DNA from: Glaciecola sp. XM2
GTDB taxonomy: Bacteria; Pseudomonadota; Gammaproteobacteria; Enterobacterales; Alteromonadaceae
Assembly: GCF_018595715.1 (NCBI RefSeq)
Contig: NZ_JAHEOJ010000020.1
Location: 806,001-870,000 of the forward strand
Direction: 5' to 3'
DNA: 64,000 bases
Each line of letters starts with the position of its first letter. The first letter of the stretch is position 1. The notes below the pieces were generated by a model. That model was not told the origin of the DNA, ran no database searches, and was given only the letters and a program-made list of their open reading frames with translations. Of this stretch, positions 36,620-44,995 are shown one piece after another. The position numbers were made by a program, and so were the translations under genes.

Positions 36620-38695
36620 TTAGTCCGCTACGACTTTAGATAGAAACTGCTTAATAAGTGCGATGTTTTCGCTTTTTTGCACACTGGATAGATGCGGCCG
36701 ATGAAGTCTCTCTATCAACTCTAATAGCTCTTCAGACTTGATTGTTCGCGCCAGTGCAAAAGCGCTACTTTTTATCATCGCAAATGAACTGTTCCCACAG
36801 ACAAAGTCCTGACATTTCTGTAAGACGAAGGATTTTTGCGCTGCGGATGCAGTTGCGCTCACATTATGTTTGATACTTTCAGGGACAAGTGCGAAGACCT
36901 CTGGTTGGTATGCTGAAAAGTACCTTATATCAATGGCAAGCGCGGCATTTCCTCTGTCGCGTATCGCGTTAAACTGATGTGAGTCGCGATGAATATAATG
37001 ACCTGTAATCGTCCCGCTACTGGTATCGACTCGATGGCCAAGCTTGATCAGAACATAGCCATTTTTGCACCAAAACGCGTGGAGTTCATTCGTCATGCCA
37101 AAGCTTGTGGTAAAACCGTCGATGCCTAATGGCGCTAAATGGGTGTGCAGTGCTTGCAACATCGTGCTGCCAAGGCCTGTTCGTTGTGCGTCAGCATGGA
37201 TCGCAATACGATGAATACGGCAGAGACGTAACAAGCAGATGGATGCGTCGTTGAGTCCTTGAGCAAGTGCTTGGCTACTCATATGTCCTTGTACTCGCCT
37301 AAGACCTTTTGAAATTGATTGGCGTAACTCACTCGATTCAAAGGTCTGACTACCGCCTTCTCTAATGGTGCATATCACACCGGCTATCTCGTCAAGGTCG
37401 TTACGATAAATCCATATTGTATGGTCTGTGGCATCAAGCATACGCTGAATATCGTTTGCATTAGATTGGTAGTGAGCGTCTATAAGTAAGCCAAAACACT
37501 TGGCGTAGAGTTGTTGATTGTTTACTAACTCCGTCTTATCTACGCGAATCAATGAAAACGGTCTGCTACTCGAAATGCTGTGTTTAGTTAGGGTAGGGCA
37601 AAGAAATTGGTCAACCAAGGTTTCTAGTGGGTCATCAGCTAGCCAGCGAAACGGCGCGGTAAGGGTAAAGTATTGTGAGACCTGTTGTTGTTTGGGTAAC
37701 CATTTTAATACAAGCCCTTGGCCACTACCTTCGTATCCATCGATGGTACCCGCTAATACTATATGACGCGCATGCACGCTTATTTTGTCTAGTAATAAAG
37801 GAGATATTGAAGCCATTTCATCGACCAGGAGGATATCTGCTTTAGCGGCTTTGGTGTATTGATCTGGCGGTATAAATTGAGGCAGCTTATCTATGGCTTG
37901 CTGACCTTGAAGAGCTTCGTAATATTTAAAAAATGCAGCGCTTTGCGATTTGCTCGGTGCACAAACCATGACGTTTTTCCAGCCCGCGAGATATGCATCA
38001 ACCGCTAGTGTCGCTAACAAAGTTGTTTTGCCGCGTCCTCGCTTTGCGCCGATGACTTGAAGGCTTTCATCCTCCTCCCAGCGCTTTATAATCTGCGTTC
38101 TAATGCGTTGCTGTCCTTTACTTAGTGCAGGGGTGTCAGCGGTTGTTGTGCTTTTGTATGGCTGTTCAGCATTTACTGGTGTTTTCTGTTTAGCATCAGG
38201 AGGTAAGATAAAATAACTTGGTGACCACCAAGCAGCGGCGTCGCTTTGTTCAAAAGCATACGTGAGTATGGTCGCGAAATAGCTGTGCTGGTGATTATCT
38301 GCAAAACTATATTTGATGCCCATGTGTTTCGCATAATATCCAGGCCACTTTTCTTTGCTGGGTGTGTTTAAAACTAACAATCCACCTCGCTCAATAAGAC
38401 CCGCCGCTGCATAAATATCATTGGCAATAAAACCCTTTGAACAGTCAATCATCACCACTTGAAAGTGCTGACTTAATAGTGGTTTTAAAGTGGTATGTGA
38501 TGTTTTAAAAAGGCTTGTGTGTGACGTTTTATTGCTAATCAATAAGGTGTTTGAGTATTGCTCATGTATTGTTGCTATAATTGCATCAAGCCAGTCGTCA
38601 GCTTCGGTCAATATCAAGACATGTCTATGACCGAGGCGCTGCATGCGGTCTTTCAGCCATCGTTGAAGTGCTGTAAGGGACAAAACGTCGGTCAT
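36620..38695 (-). CDS. tmcA: tRNA(Met) cytidine acetyltransferase TmcA
   Basis: Makes N4-acetylcytidine at the wobble position of elongator tRNA-Met, using acetyl-CoA and ATP. The 691 residues show the family order: N-terminal DUF1726-like domain, RecD-like ATPase with GAKRGRGKTTLLA and LLVDEMASISPLLLDKI, a GNAT acetyltransferase domain (DAQRTGLGSTMLQAL), and a C-terminal tRNA-binding region. It is a single gene convergent with the TonB2-like operon. Confidence 0.94.
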   Translation of the reverse strand: MTDVLSLTALQRWLKDRMQRLGHRHVLILTEADDWLDAIIATIHEQYSNTLLISNKTSHTSLFKTSHTTLKPLLSQHFQVVMIDCSKGFIANDIYAAAGLIERGGLLVLNTPSKEKWPGYYAKHMGIKYSFADNHQHSYFATILTYAFEQSDAAAWWSPSYFILPPDAKQKTPVNAEQPYKSTTTADTPALSKGQQRIRTQIIKRWEEDESLQVIGAKRGRGKTTLLATLAVDAYLAGWKNVMVCAPSKSQSAAFFKYYEALQGQQAIDKLPQFIPPDQYTKAAKADILLVDEMASISPLLLDKISVHARHIVLAGTIDGYEGSGQGLVLKWLPKQQQVSQYFTLTAPFRWLADDPLETLVDQFLCPTLTKHSISSSRPFSLIRVDKTELVNNQQLYAKCFGLLIDAHYQSNANDIQRMLDATDHTIWIYRNDLDEIAGVICTIREGGSQTFESSELRQSISKGLRRVQGHMSSQALAQGLNDASICLLRLCRIHRIAIHADAQRTGLGSTMLQALHTHLAPLGIDGFTTSFGMTNELHAFWCKNGYVLIKLGHRVDTSSGTITGHYIHRDSHQFNAIRDRGNAALAIDIRYFSAYQPEVFALVPESIKHNVSATASAAQKSFVLQKCQDFVCGNSSFAMIKSSAFALARTIKSEELLELIERLHRPHLSSVQKSENIALIKQFLSKVVAD

Positions 38696-38755
38696 GTGTT
38701 GACTATGCTACCGTTTAATTTGATGCAATAAGTTTACTACGATAAAGGAATTAAC

Positions 38756-39166
38756 ATGCGATTTTTATCTCGCCGTTTAGTGATGCCACAAGATCTCAAC
38801 TATGCAAACTCATTATTTGGTGGCAGAGCCTTAGAATGGATTGATGAAGAAGCTGCCATTTACGCCATTTGCCAACTAGAGACAAACTGCCTAGTAACCA
38901 AACATATAGGCGAAATAAGCTTTGAGTCACCTGCCACCATGGGTGATATTGTAGAATTTGGCCTCGCCACCAAGAATGTTGGTAGAACGTCAATCACAGT
39001 AAGTTGTTTGGTGCGCAATAAAGCATCGAAGAAAACCATTTGCTTTGCGGATGACATTGTTTTTGTGGCGTTAGATCCTGCAACGAGGCAACCGGTTCCA
39101 CACGGTAAAACGCCTGAAATCCTAGCTCAGCAAACCGAAGATGAGTTAAAAAACCTAAACCTGTAA
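38756..39166 (+). CDS. Acyl-CoA thioesterase (hotdog fold, YciA-like)
   Basis: Hydrolyses acyl-CoA esters. The 136-residue hotdog protein carries the signature NYANSLFGGRALEWIDEEAA, with the catalytic-region Asn and Asp/Glu, and GDIVEFGLATKNVGRTSI. The start follows AAAGGAATTAAC. It is divergent from tmcA. Substrate chain length cannot be read from sequence. Confidence 0.87.
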   Translation: MRFLSRRLVMPQDLNYANSLFGGRALEWIDEEAAIYAICQLETNCLVTKHIGEISFESPATMGDIVEFGLATKNVGRTSITVSCLVRNKASKKTICFADDIVFVALDPATRQPVPHGKTPEILAQQTEDELKNLNL

Positions 39167-39184
39167 ATCTGCTTGTCAGATTGA

Positions 39185-39212
39185 TTGACAATCCCAATCG
39201 CCTTGCTATCAT
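39185..39212 (+). promoter_or_regulatory. Predicted sigma-70 promoter of the thiamin operon
   Basis: Perfect -35 TTGACA (39185-39190), 16-bp spacer, and TATCAT (39207-39212; 5 of 6 matches to TATAAT). The transcript would start near 39219, just ahead of the TPP aptamer. A GCAGGG/CCCTGC hairpin at 39215-39232 follows. Confidence 0.7.
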
Positions 39213-39240
39213 GCGCAGGGTGTTGGCCCTGCCACACATA

Positions 39241-39390
39241 TCGCCAAGGGGTGCAAGCGTTAGCCTTGCTGAGATTCTAGTGAAAACCCTTATTTACCTG
39301 ATCCGGTTAGTACCGGCGTAGGAATGGTTGACGAACTCTACCTTTTACCTGCCGTAATACCGGATCTTTTCAAACTGAGAAGATCCAAAT
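39241..39390 (+). promoter_or_regulatory. TPP riboswitch (THI element) with translational expression platform
   Basis: Thiamin pyrophosphate aptamer. Core conserved blocks appear in order: GGGGTGC, GCTGAGA, ACCCTT, ACCTGATC, GTACCGGCGTAGG. P1 forms from TCGCCAA (39241-39247) and TTGACGA (39328-39334) with one mismatch. Downstream, GGATCTT (39362-39368) and AAGATCC (39380-39386) make a 7-bp hairpin that includes part of the GAGAAG ribosome-binding site of the receptor gene. ACCGGATC (39359-39366) can instead pair with GATCCGGT (39300-39307) inside the aptamer. The two pairings share GGATC, so they exclude each other. TPP binding should therefore hide the start site. Confidence 0.93.
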
Positions 39391-41490
39391 ATGAAACCTA
39401 ATATCACATCATCAAAACCCTATTACAGTCTATCCTTAGCGGTTAGTTTCTGCTTGAGTATGCCTGTTGTTGCAAACGCTCAAGAAACCGAAGATTTACA
39501 GAGCATTGAACGAATAGAAGTAACGGCGGATTTGTCACAGCGAGATCTGTACGAGCTACCTGGAAGTAATTTAGTGCTCTCTGCGACCGATTATGAGTTT
39601 AGAGAAGCAAGACATTTGCAAGATATCGCGGGGCTCATGCCAAACGTCAACTTTACCGCAGGTTCAAGTCGTGGAAAGTTTCTACAAATCCGTGGAATAG
39701 GGGAGCGTAGCCAATTTTCCGAACCGATTAACCCCTCTATAGGACTATTTGTTGACGACATTGATATCTCCGGCATTGGTAGTTTAGCCACGCTCTACGA
39801 CTTGCGTCAGGTAGAAGTGTTATCTGGGCCGCAATCGGTAGCAGCGGGCACCAATAGCTTAGGCGGTGTTATTAGGCTAGTGAGCCAATCTCCATCAAAT
39901 GATACGCAGGGACGCTTTACGGCCAGTGTTGGTCAATATGGCGCGTTACAGCTCGGTGGCGCTTATTCACAAGCCTTAACAGAATCACTCAGCGCTAGGG
40001 CAAGCATTCAAACGAACCGCGAGGATGGCTTTGTTTATAATGCGTTTCTCGATGCAGATGATGTCAATAACATTGACGAAACCACCGCTACCCTCTCTGT
40101 GCAAAACGACTTCAATGACCGCCAACGTCTAGGGTTGAACTTATACTATTTTGATATCGACAATGGGTATGACGCGTTTTCACTCGATAACGATAACGTG
40201 ACCCAGTCTGATGAGCCAGGCTTTGACAGAACAGAAGCACTCGCTGCTAGCATAAAGTATGAGCATCAACTAGATAGTGCCAACGCAGAGTTTATTGTTA
40301 CGCACTTGGATACTAAGCTAGATTACGGTTATGACGAGGATTGGACATTTCCTGAATTCGACCCGCTCACTTATTCGTCATTCGATCGCTACAAAAGAGA
40401 CGTAGAGCGCCAATCTCTTACCGCCAGAATTAGCAGTGCAAATACAGCCAGTGGACAGTGGTTGCTCGGTGCTACCTACTTGGACGGTGATGAGGCCTTG
40501 ACGCGCCAATATACGTTTCTTGAACAAGATTTTACCAGCCAATACAGCCCGAGTTCCCTTGCGCTTTACGGCCAATACTTACTAGCACTATCCCCCAAAA
40601 CAAACCTTACCTTTGCCTCTAGGATTGAGAAGTTCGAGGCCGATTACACAGACTCAGAGGCTTTTGTTGAAAACCTCAGCGATACACTGGTTGCCGGCTC
40701 CATAAGCATCGATTATCAATGGCGCGATGCTTTATGGTATGCAAGCGTGTCACGCGGTTATAAGGCTGGCGGATTCAATTTTGACCAAAGATTGGGTGGC
40801 GAAGATAGAATCTTTGCGCCTGAATATAATTGGAATCTTGAAGCCGGCATTAAAGGCGAAGTCGGGGAGCAATTCGGACGTTATCAATTTACTGTTTTTT
40901 ATATGCGCAGAGAAGATGCCCAAGTAAGCGATTTTGCAATATTTGAAAATGAGTTGGATAACGGCACGATAGTCACCTCTTTTGCCGACGCTATTCGCAA
41001 TACCGATACCGGCACCAATCAGGGGATTGAGCTAACAACAAACTGGACGATGAGCAAGCAATGGCAGATTGATGCAAACCTTGGGTACTTAGATGCTACC
41101 TTTGGTAACTATACTCGCCTAGACGGTAGCTTTGTACCAGAACAGGACCAAGCGCAAGCCCCTAGCTTCACTGTTTATTTAGCATCGCAATACAATATTA
41201 GCGATAACTGGCTGTGGAGTATCGATGCTGACGCAAAAGACGGCTATCGTTTTTCAGATGGTCACAATGAACGTGCACCATTTACCCTTGTGCTCAACAC
41301 AAGCGTGACTTGGCAACAGTCTGAGCACCTAGTTCGTTTATGGGTGAAAAATTTAGCCGACCGAGACGTTTTTACACGCGGCTTTGGTGACTTTAGTAAT
41401 GATCCTAGAGACGGCTACGCCTTCGCTGAACCTTACTTTCAATTTGGGCAGGAACGTCAACTTGGCGTTACCTATGAGTATCAATTCTAG
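39391..41490 (+). CDS. TonB-dependent receptor for thiamin (TPP-riboswitch controlled)
   Basis: Outer-membrane receptor of 699 residues: signal peptide (cleaved near VANAQ), a TonB-box-like segment IERIEVTA, a plug domain with LMPNVNFTAGSSRGKFLQIRG shown here only in part, and a 22-strand type barrel ending in a terminal phenylalanine (YEYQF). Substrate is inferred from the TPP riboswitch directly upstream and from the thiamin genes directly downstream, not from the barrel itself. Energy probably comes from a TonB system such as the one encoded 3 kb upstream. Confidence 0.88.
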   Translation: MKPNITSSKPYYSLSLAVSFCLSMPVVANAQETEDLQSIERIEVTADLSQRDLYELPGSNLVLSATDYEFREARHLQDIAGLMPNVNFTAGSSRGKFLQIRGIGERSQFSEPINPSIGLFVDDIDISGIGSLATLYDLRQVEVLSGPQSVAAGTNSLGGVIRLVSQSPSNDTQGRFTASVGQYGALQLGGAYSQALTESLSARASIQTNREDGFVYNAFLDADDVNNIDETTATLSVQNDFNDRQRLGLNLYYFDIDNGYDAFSLDNDNVTQSDEPGFDRTEALAASIKYEHQLDSANAEFIVTHLDTKLDYGYDEDWTFPEFDPLTYSSFDRYKRDVERQSLTARISSANTASGQWLLGATYLDGDEALTRQYTFLEQDFTSQYSPSSLALYGQYLLALSPKTNLTFASRIEKFEADYTDSEAFVENLSDTLVAGSISIDYQWRDALWYASVSRGYKAGGFNFDQRLGGEDRIFAPEYNWNLEAGIKGEVGEQFGRYQFTVFYMRREDAQVSDFAIFENELDNGTIVTSFADAIRNTDTGTNQGIELTTNWTMSKQWQIDANLGYLDATFGNYTRLDGSFVPEQDQAQAPSFTVYLASQYNISDNWLWSIDADAKDGYRFSDGHNERAPFTLVLNTSVTWQQSEHLVRLWVKNLADRDVFTRGFGDFSNDPRDGYAFAEPYFQFGQERQLGVTYEYQF

Positions 41491-41503
41491 TTGAGGAAGC
41501 ACT

Positions 41504-41758
41504 ATGCAGCTTGTAGTAGAAATATCGTTATACCCATTGGCTGATAAATACATCGCGCCCATCCAGGATTTTATTGACCGTCTTAATACTCATGCGGGTC
41601 TTAGGGTAAAAACCTGTGAAACAAGTACGATTGTTGCTGGGGATTATGCTCAGGTGATGGGGGTGTTGCATCAGGAAATGCAGCGCACTCATCAGCAGGT
41701 AGGCCAAGCTATATTTGTATGTAAGTTTTTAAATGGCACCAACATGGAAATTGCGTGA
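41504..41758 (+). CDS. Thiamine-binding protein, MTH1187/YkoF-like family
   Basis: Small cytoplasmic protein of 84 residues with the ferredoxin-like fold of the thiamine-binding (MTH1187/YkoF) family. The start VVEISLYPLADKYIAPIQ and CETSTIVAGDYAQVM are family-like. It has no signal peptide. It follows the receptor gene after 13 bp in the riboswitch-controlled operon, which supports a thiamin or hydroxymethylpyrimidine-binding role. Confidence 0.75.
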   Translation: MQLVVEISLYPLADKYIAPIQDFIDRLNTHAGLRVKTCETSTIVAGDYAQVMGVLHQEMQRTHQQVGQAIFVCKFLNGTNMEIA

Positions 41759-41823
41759 TAAGCTTTGCACCTAAAGCAGTGGGTATTCATGTGATACGTT
41801 TTCAAATCTAAGAAGGACAATCA

Positions 41824-42459
41824 ATGGAAGGTGTTGTAGAGATACTGGCGCAACAGTGGCAGCAGCAAAGCATGGCTGAAGTGTTCGCTGTTTTATTTTC
41901 CATTGCTTATGTGTGGCTGGCGGCAGAAGAGTCGATTTGGTGTTGGCCGGCTGCACTTATTTCAACCACCTTATTTGTCTATGTATATTGGGACGTCTCA
42001 CTGGTTTTTCAGATGCTGCTAAACGCCTATTATGTGGTGATGGCCGTGGTCGGCTTTATGCATTGGAAAAAGACTAATGCATCGGGTTTTAGTGCTTTGA
42101 ATATGCCACTAAAGCTGCATCTATTGATCGTCATTGGCGGCGCGTTTATGCTATTGCTCACAGTGCTTATTGCCCAGCAATGGCTAGCATATGAGCTTTT
42201 GTATTTGGATGCAGGAACCACCTTGTTTTCGCTGTTGGCAACGTATTTAACTGTTAAAAAATATTTGCAATCATGGGTTTATTGGAGCGTGATCAACGCG
42301 CTTACGATTTATCTTTTGCTTGAAACTCAGCTCTATCTAACCGTTGTGCTAATGGCCCTGTATATCGTGATTGCCGTTAGAGGGTATCTAAATTGGTCTA
42401 TCTCGATGCAAACATCTGAGGTAATCGACAATTCAGCGCAGACAGTGGGTTTAAAATAA
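41824..42459 (+). CDS. pnuT: PnuT-type thiamin transporter (PnuC family)
   Basis: Inner-membrane facilitator of 211 residues related to the nicotinamide riboside transporter PnuC. It is hydrophobic with about seven helices. NAYYVVMAVVGFMHWKK and the later VIAVRGYLNW carry the aromatic substrate-site pattern of PnuC proteins. In a thiamin operon such proteins are named PnuT and are thought to carry thiamin, with trapping by phosphorylation. The stop and the start of the next gene share one base, consistent with coupled transporter and kinase. Confidence 0.86.
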   Translation: MEGVVEILAQQWQQQSMAEVFAVLFSIAYVWLAAEESIWCWPAALISTTLFVYVYWDVSLVFQMLLNAYYVVMAVVGFMHWKKTNASGFSALNMPLKLHLLIVIGGAFMLLLTVLIAQQWLAYELLYLDAGTTLFSLLATYLTVKKYLQSWVYWSVINALTIYLLLETQLYLTVVLMALYIVIAVRGYLNWSISMQTSEVIDNSAQTVGLK

Positions 42460-43271
42460 TGCAGTTTCACCGCCTTTTAGATTATTGTGTGAAGCAAATG
42501 GGCGCTGGCGCTCAAGTGCGCTTGGAGCAAATTCACGAAGGGGCGCTCAACCATAATTATTGTCTGAAAATTGATGACCGTCGTTATTTGGTAAAACAGT
42601 TTATAGGGAACAAATGGTTACCTACAAAAAGAGAAGCACTATTTGATTTGCAGATGCAATTAGCTGCCATGAACTTGGCTCCTAAACCTCTACACTTGTC
42701 CCAAACTAAAAAAACATATATTGAACAATGGATTGAGTATCAGCCATTAGCGTTCAATGCGAACGATACCGAGCCGTCAATTGAACTGCTTGCCAATAGT
42801 TTGCATCATATTCACAGCCGCGACATTGACCTTGACATACTCGATATACCCAAACATTTTAATAAGTATTTAAAGTCTATTGCCGACCCGCAGCGTTCAT
42901 GGAAAAAACAGGCGCAGCAACACATAGAGAACTGGCAAAAGTATGTTGAGCGCTATCAACTGGATTTTGTGCTATGCCACAACGATTTACACTTGCAGCA
43001 CATTGTTCCTAAACAGCATCTATATTTGGATTGGGAGTATGCTGCTAAAGGGTGTCGTTTCTTTGACTTAATTGCCTGTATTTTAAGCAATCAGTTACCT
43101 CATGATACCGCTCAAGGGCTCATTCGCCGGTATATCGAACTCGGTGATATTCATCGCGAAGAGGTGTTGCAGCGTGTAAAGGCCCTGCAACCCATTGTGA
43201 TCTTTATGCATCAATTATGGTGGCAAGCCTGTAAGGCTCAACTTGAAAAATCCAAGCTAAAGGAAAAATAA
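42459..43271 (+). CDS. Thiamine kinase-like phosphotransferase
   Basis: Choline-kinase/aminoglycoside-phosphotransferase fold protein of 270 residues. HEGALNHNYCLKIDDRRYLVKQF is the nucleotide-binding front part, given here as two motifs, NHNYCLKI and YLVKQF. The catalytic loop is DFVLCHNDLHLQHI with the essential Asp, and the metal-binding segment is LYLDWEYA. Coupling to PnuT suggests that it phosphorylates imported thiamin (ThiK/pyrophosphokinase-type role). Whether it adds one or two phosphates cannot be told from sequence. Confidence 0.8.
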   Translation: MQFHRLLDYCVKQMGAGAQVRLEQIHEGALNHNYCLKIDDRRYLVKQFIGNKWLPTKREALFDLQMQLAAMNLAPKPLHLSQTKKTYIEQWIEYQPLAFNANDTEPSIELLANSLHHIHSRDIDLDILDIPKHFNKYLKSIADPQRSWKKQAQQHIENWQKYVERYQLDFVLCHNDLHLQHIVPKQHLYLDWEYAAKGCRFFDLIACILSNQLPHDTAQGLIRRYIELGDIHREEVLQRVKALQPIVIFMHQLWWQACKAQLEKSKLKEK

Positions 43272-43315
43272 ATACTTTATTTATTCGCTTTGCTCGCTAT
43301 AATGCACGAGATTTT

Positions 43316-43392
43316 AGGGGTGTAGTTCCAATTGGTAGAACAGCGGTCTCCAAAACCGATGGTTGGGGGTTCGAATCCCTCCACCCCTGCCA
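43316..43392 (+). tRNA. tRNA-Trp(CCA)
   Basis: Acceptor AGGGGTG pairs with CACCCCT, followed by G and an encoded CCA. The anticodon loop CTCCAAA gives anticodon CCA. A TATAAT at 43298-43303 is a likely -10 box of its own promoter; no strong -35 is seen. An ORF on the opposite strand is an artefact. Confidence 0.96.
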
Positions 43393-43413
43393 CTTTTTCA
43401 AAAGGTAATTCAT

Positions 43414-43707
43414 ATGAGCATCGCTAGGCAGCAGCAGGCCTTGTTGCAGGCCATGGGAATCGATGTTTACCATGTATATCACGCGCAAGACGAACTACCG
43501 GCTCTTGCACAAAAGCCATGGTTTGATAGCCTATTATCATTTTTAGCGTTACAACGTAGCGATGTCGAGTTTTCTGACTCGCAACCGATTCAGTATGATG
43601 CAATTAGCAAAAAGCTAATACTGCCTTTAACTATCAACCAGGATGATGCCTCTCTCAAACGAGAAATTTGGCGAAATATACAAGTTAATGCAACAGACCA
43701 GTCTTGA
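43414..43707 (+). CDS. holD: DNA polymerase III psi subunit (HolD)
   Basis: Short protein of 97 residues. Similarity to HolD is weak but the pattern fits: LLQAMGIDVYHV near the start (compare QLGI...W in E. coli), a leucine-rich middle and REIWRNI at the end, like LWQQI in HolD. It directly precedes and overlaps rimI, the classical holD-rimI arrangement. HolD bridges the clamp loader to SSB. The start is the ATG at 43414 after AAAAGGTAATT, although the frame is open further back into the tRNA. The call rests mainly on context. Confidence 0.65.
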   Translation: MSIARQQQALLQAMGIDVYHVYHAQDELPALAQKPWFDSLLSFLALQRSDVEFSDSQPIQYDAISKKLILPLTINQDDASLKREIWRNIQVNATDQS

Positions 43708-44155
43708 CGACATTCAAATTGCCGACCCTAAACCAGAATATCTAGAGGAAGCGTACCAACTTTTCTGTTCGCATAGAACTGTGCCATGGTCTTTTGAGCT
43801 TTTTACGCAGTCCATCATCACTCCTTTTTCACTTGCCGCAGTTATAGATGGGCAGGTAGTGGGTTACGTCATTGTTAGTCAACGCCCTGGTGAGGCAGAG
43901 ATTGAGGATATTTGCGTGAGCGAGGCCTTTCGCGAGCAAGGGATTGGCTCGATGATGCTCAAAGAAGTGTTAGCACGCCTGACTCGTGCCAATATCGATA
44001 CCGTTTATTTAGAAGTACGTCAGAGCAATCTGAGCGCTCAGCGCCTTTACCGCAATTTTGGCTTTAGTTTTACCGGTGAACGTAAAAAGTACTATAAAAA
44101 CTCCGATGGGAGCCACGAATCCGCCATGCTGTATCAGTGGCTCGGCGGCAGGTGA
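43688..44155 (+). CDS. rimI: Ribosomal protein bS18 alanine N-acetyltransferase RimI
   Basis: GNAT acetyltransferase that modifies the N-terminal alanine of ribosomal protein S18. IEDICVSEAFREQGIGSMML holds the acetyl-CoA loop (REQGIGS), and EVRQSNLSAQRLYRNFGF is the RimI signature. The ATG at 43688 gives a standard length of 155 residues and overlaps holD by 20 bp; the frame is open to an ATG at 43643. The gene end overlaps the convergent cupin gene by 22 bp. Confidence 0.9.
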   Translation: MQQTSLDDIQIADPKPEYLEEAYQLFCSHRTVPWSFELFTQSIITPFSLAAVIDGQVVGYVIVSQRPGEAEIEDICVSEAFREQGIGSMMLKEVLARLTRANIDTVYLEVRQSNLSAQRLYRNFGFSFTGERKKYYKNSDGSHESAMLYQWLGGR

Positions 44156-44793
44156 CCCGTTTTTACCCAAATGACGGTAGGCTCCGAGACGCGCGGATGA
44201 TGTGATGAAAGGTGTGGTGAGCGCATCCAAGTCCCCGCTGGGTATTTGCCTTTTTCATCTTCAAATGTTCCTGAAATAACAAAAATCTCCTCGCCACCAA
44301 AGTGTTGATGGGGCTTGAATACCTCATTTGCAGGCCATTTAACCAACGCCACATGTTCATGGGCATGCTGATGTAGCGGCATCACCATCAGGTTTCCTTG
44401 TCCTTGTGACCAAGGCGTGGTGTTGGTATTTACGCGTAGGCTGACCAAATCGTGGGGATCAAACTGGTTTAGCTTAACGAGTAGCACGCACCCCGGTTTG
44501 CTAAAGGGTGCATGAGAGCTCCCAGGCGGGTTGCGAATGTAGCTGCCAGCGGGATAGTCGCCGTGCTCATCGGAAAATACGCCGTCAAGAACCAGTATCT
44601 CTTCTCCGTAGGGATGGTGATGGGTTGAAAAAGACGCACCTGCGGCATATTTTACAATGCTCGTTGTGTGGCCTGACTCTTTTGCCTCGCGCTCGAGCGG
44701 TTTTCTCCAAACGCCTTGCGCTGGACTTTGTTGCCAATCTTGCTGATGCGTGTTTATCACCAGTGGCTTGGTAAAATCCATATTGATCATCAT
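44134..44793 (-). CDS. Double-cupin protein (ChrR-like cupin domain)
   Basis: Soluble protein with two cupin modules in tandem. The first has HHHPYGEEILVLDGVFSDE and the second HQHFGGEEIFVISGTFEDE, both followed by YPAG and a histidine-bearing SSH segment. These match the ChrR-type cupin of anti-sigma factors, but the N-terminal zinc-binding domain of ChrR is missing and no ECF sigma gene is adjacent. It probably binds metal. I chose the ATG at 44793; ATGs at 44826, 44790 and 44781 are also possible. Function unknown. Confidence 0.75.
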   Translation of the reverse strand: MMINMDFTKPLVINTHQQDWQQSPAQGVWRKPLEREAKESGHTTSIVKYAAGASFSTHHHPYGEEILVLDGVFSDEHGDYPAGSYIRNPPGSSHAPFSKPGCVLLVKLNQFDPHDLVSLRVNTNTTPWSQGQGNLMVMPLHQHAHEHVALVKWPANEVFKPHQHFGGEEIFVISGTFEDEKGKYPAGTWMRSPHLSSHHPRVSEPTVIWVKTGHLPPSH

Positions 44794-44995
44794 AAGGGGG
44801 ATCCGAGAATTGTCTGATATTTGCAATTTACCTTATTTCTATAAAATTGTGGAGACTGACAAAAGAATTTAACCACGGGGACGCTTTTTGCTACAATCGC
44901 GCCCCCAGCATATACCTTTGCCAATGCGTGCTTGTATTGGCTCTATAAAATTGAACAATAAACGACGTTTAGGTCGTTGTAGGAAGTGACTTAGC

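Noticed and set aside
43297-43488. 63-codon minus-strand ORF with WRDSNPQP
   Set aside because: Antisense to tRNA-Trp and the start of holD; the usual tRNA-derived artefact.
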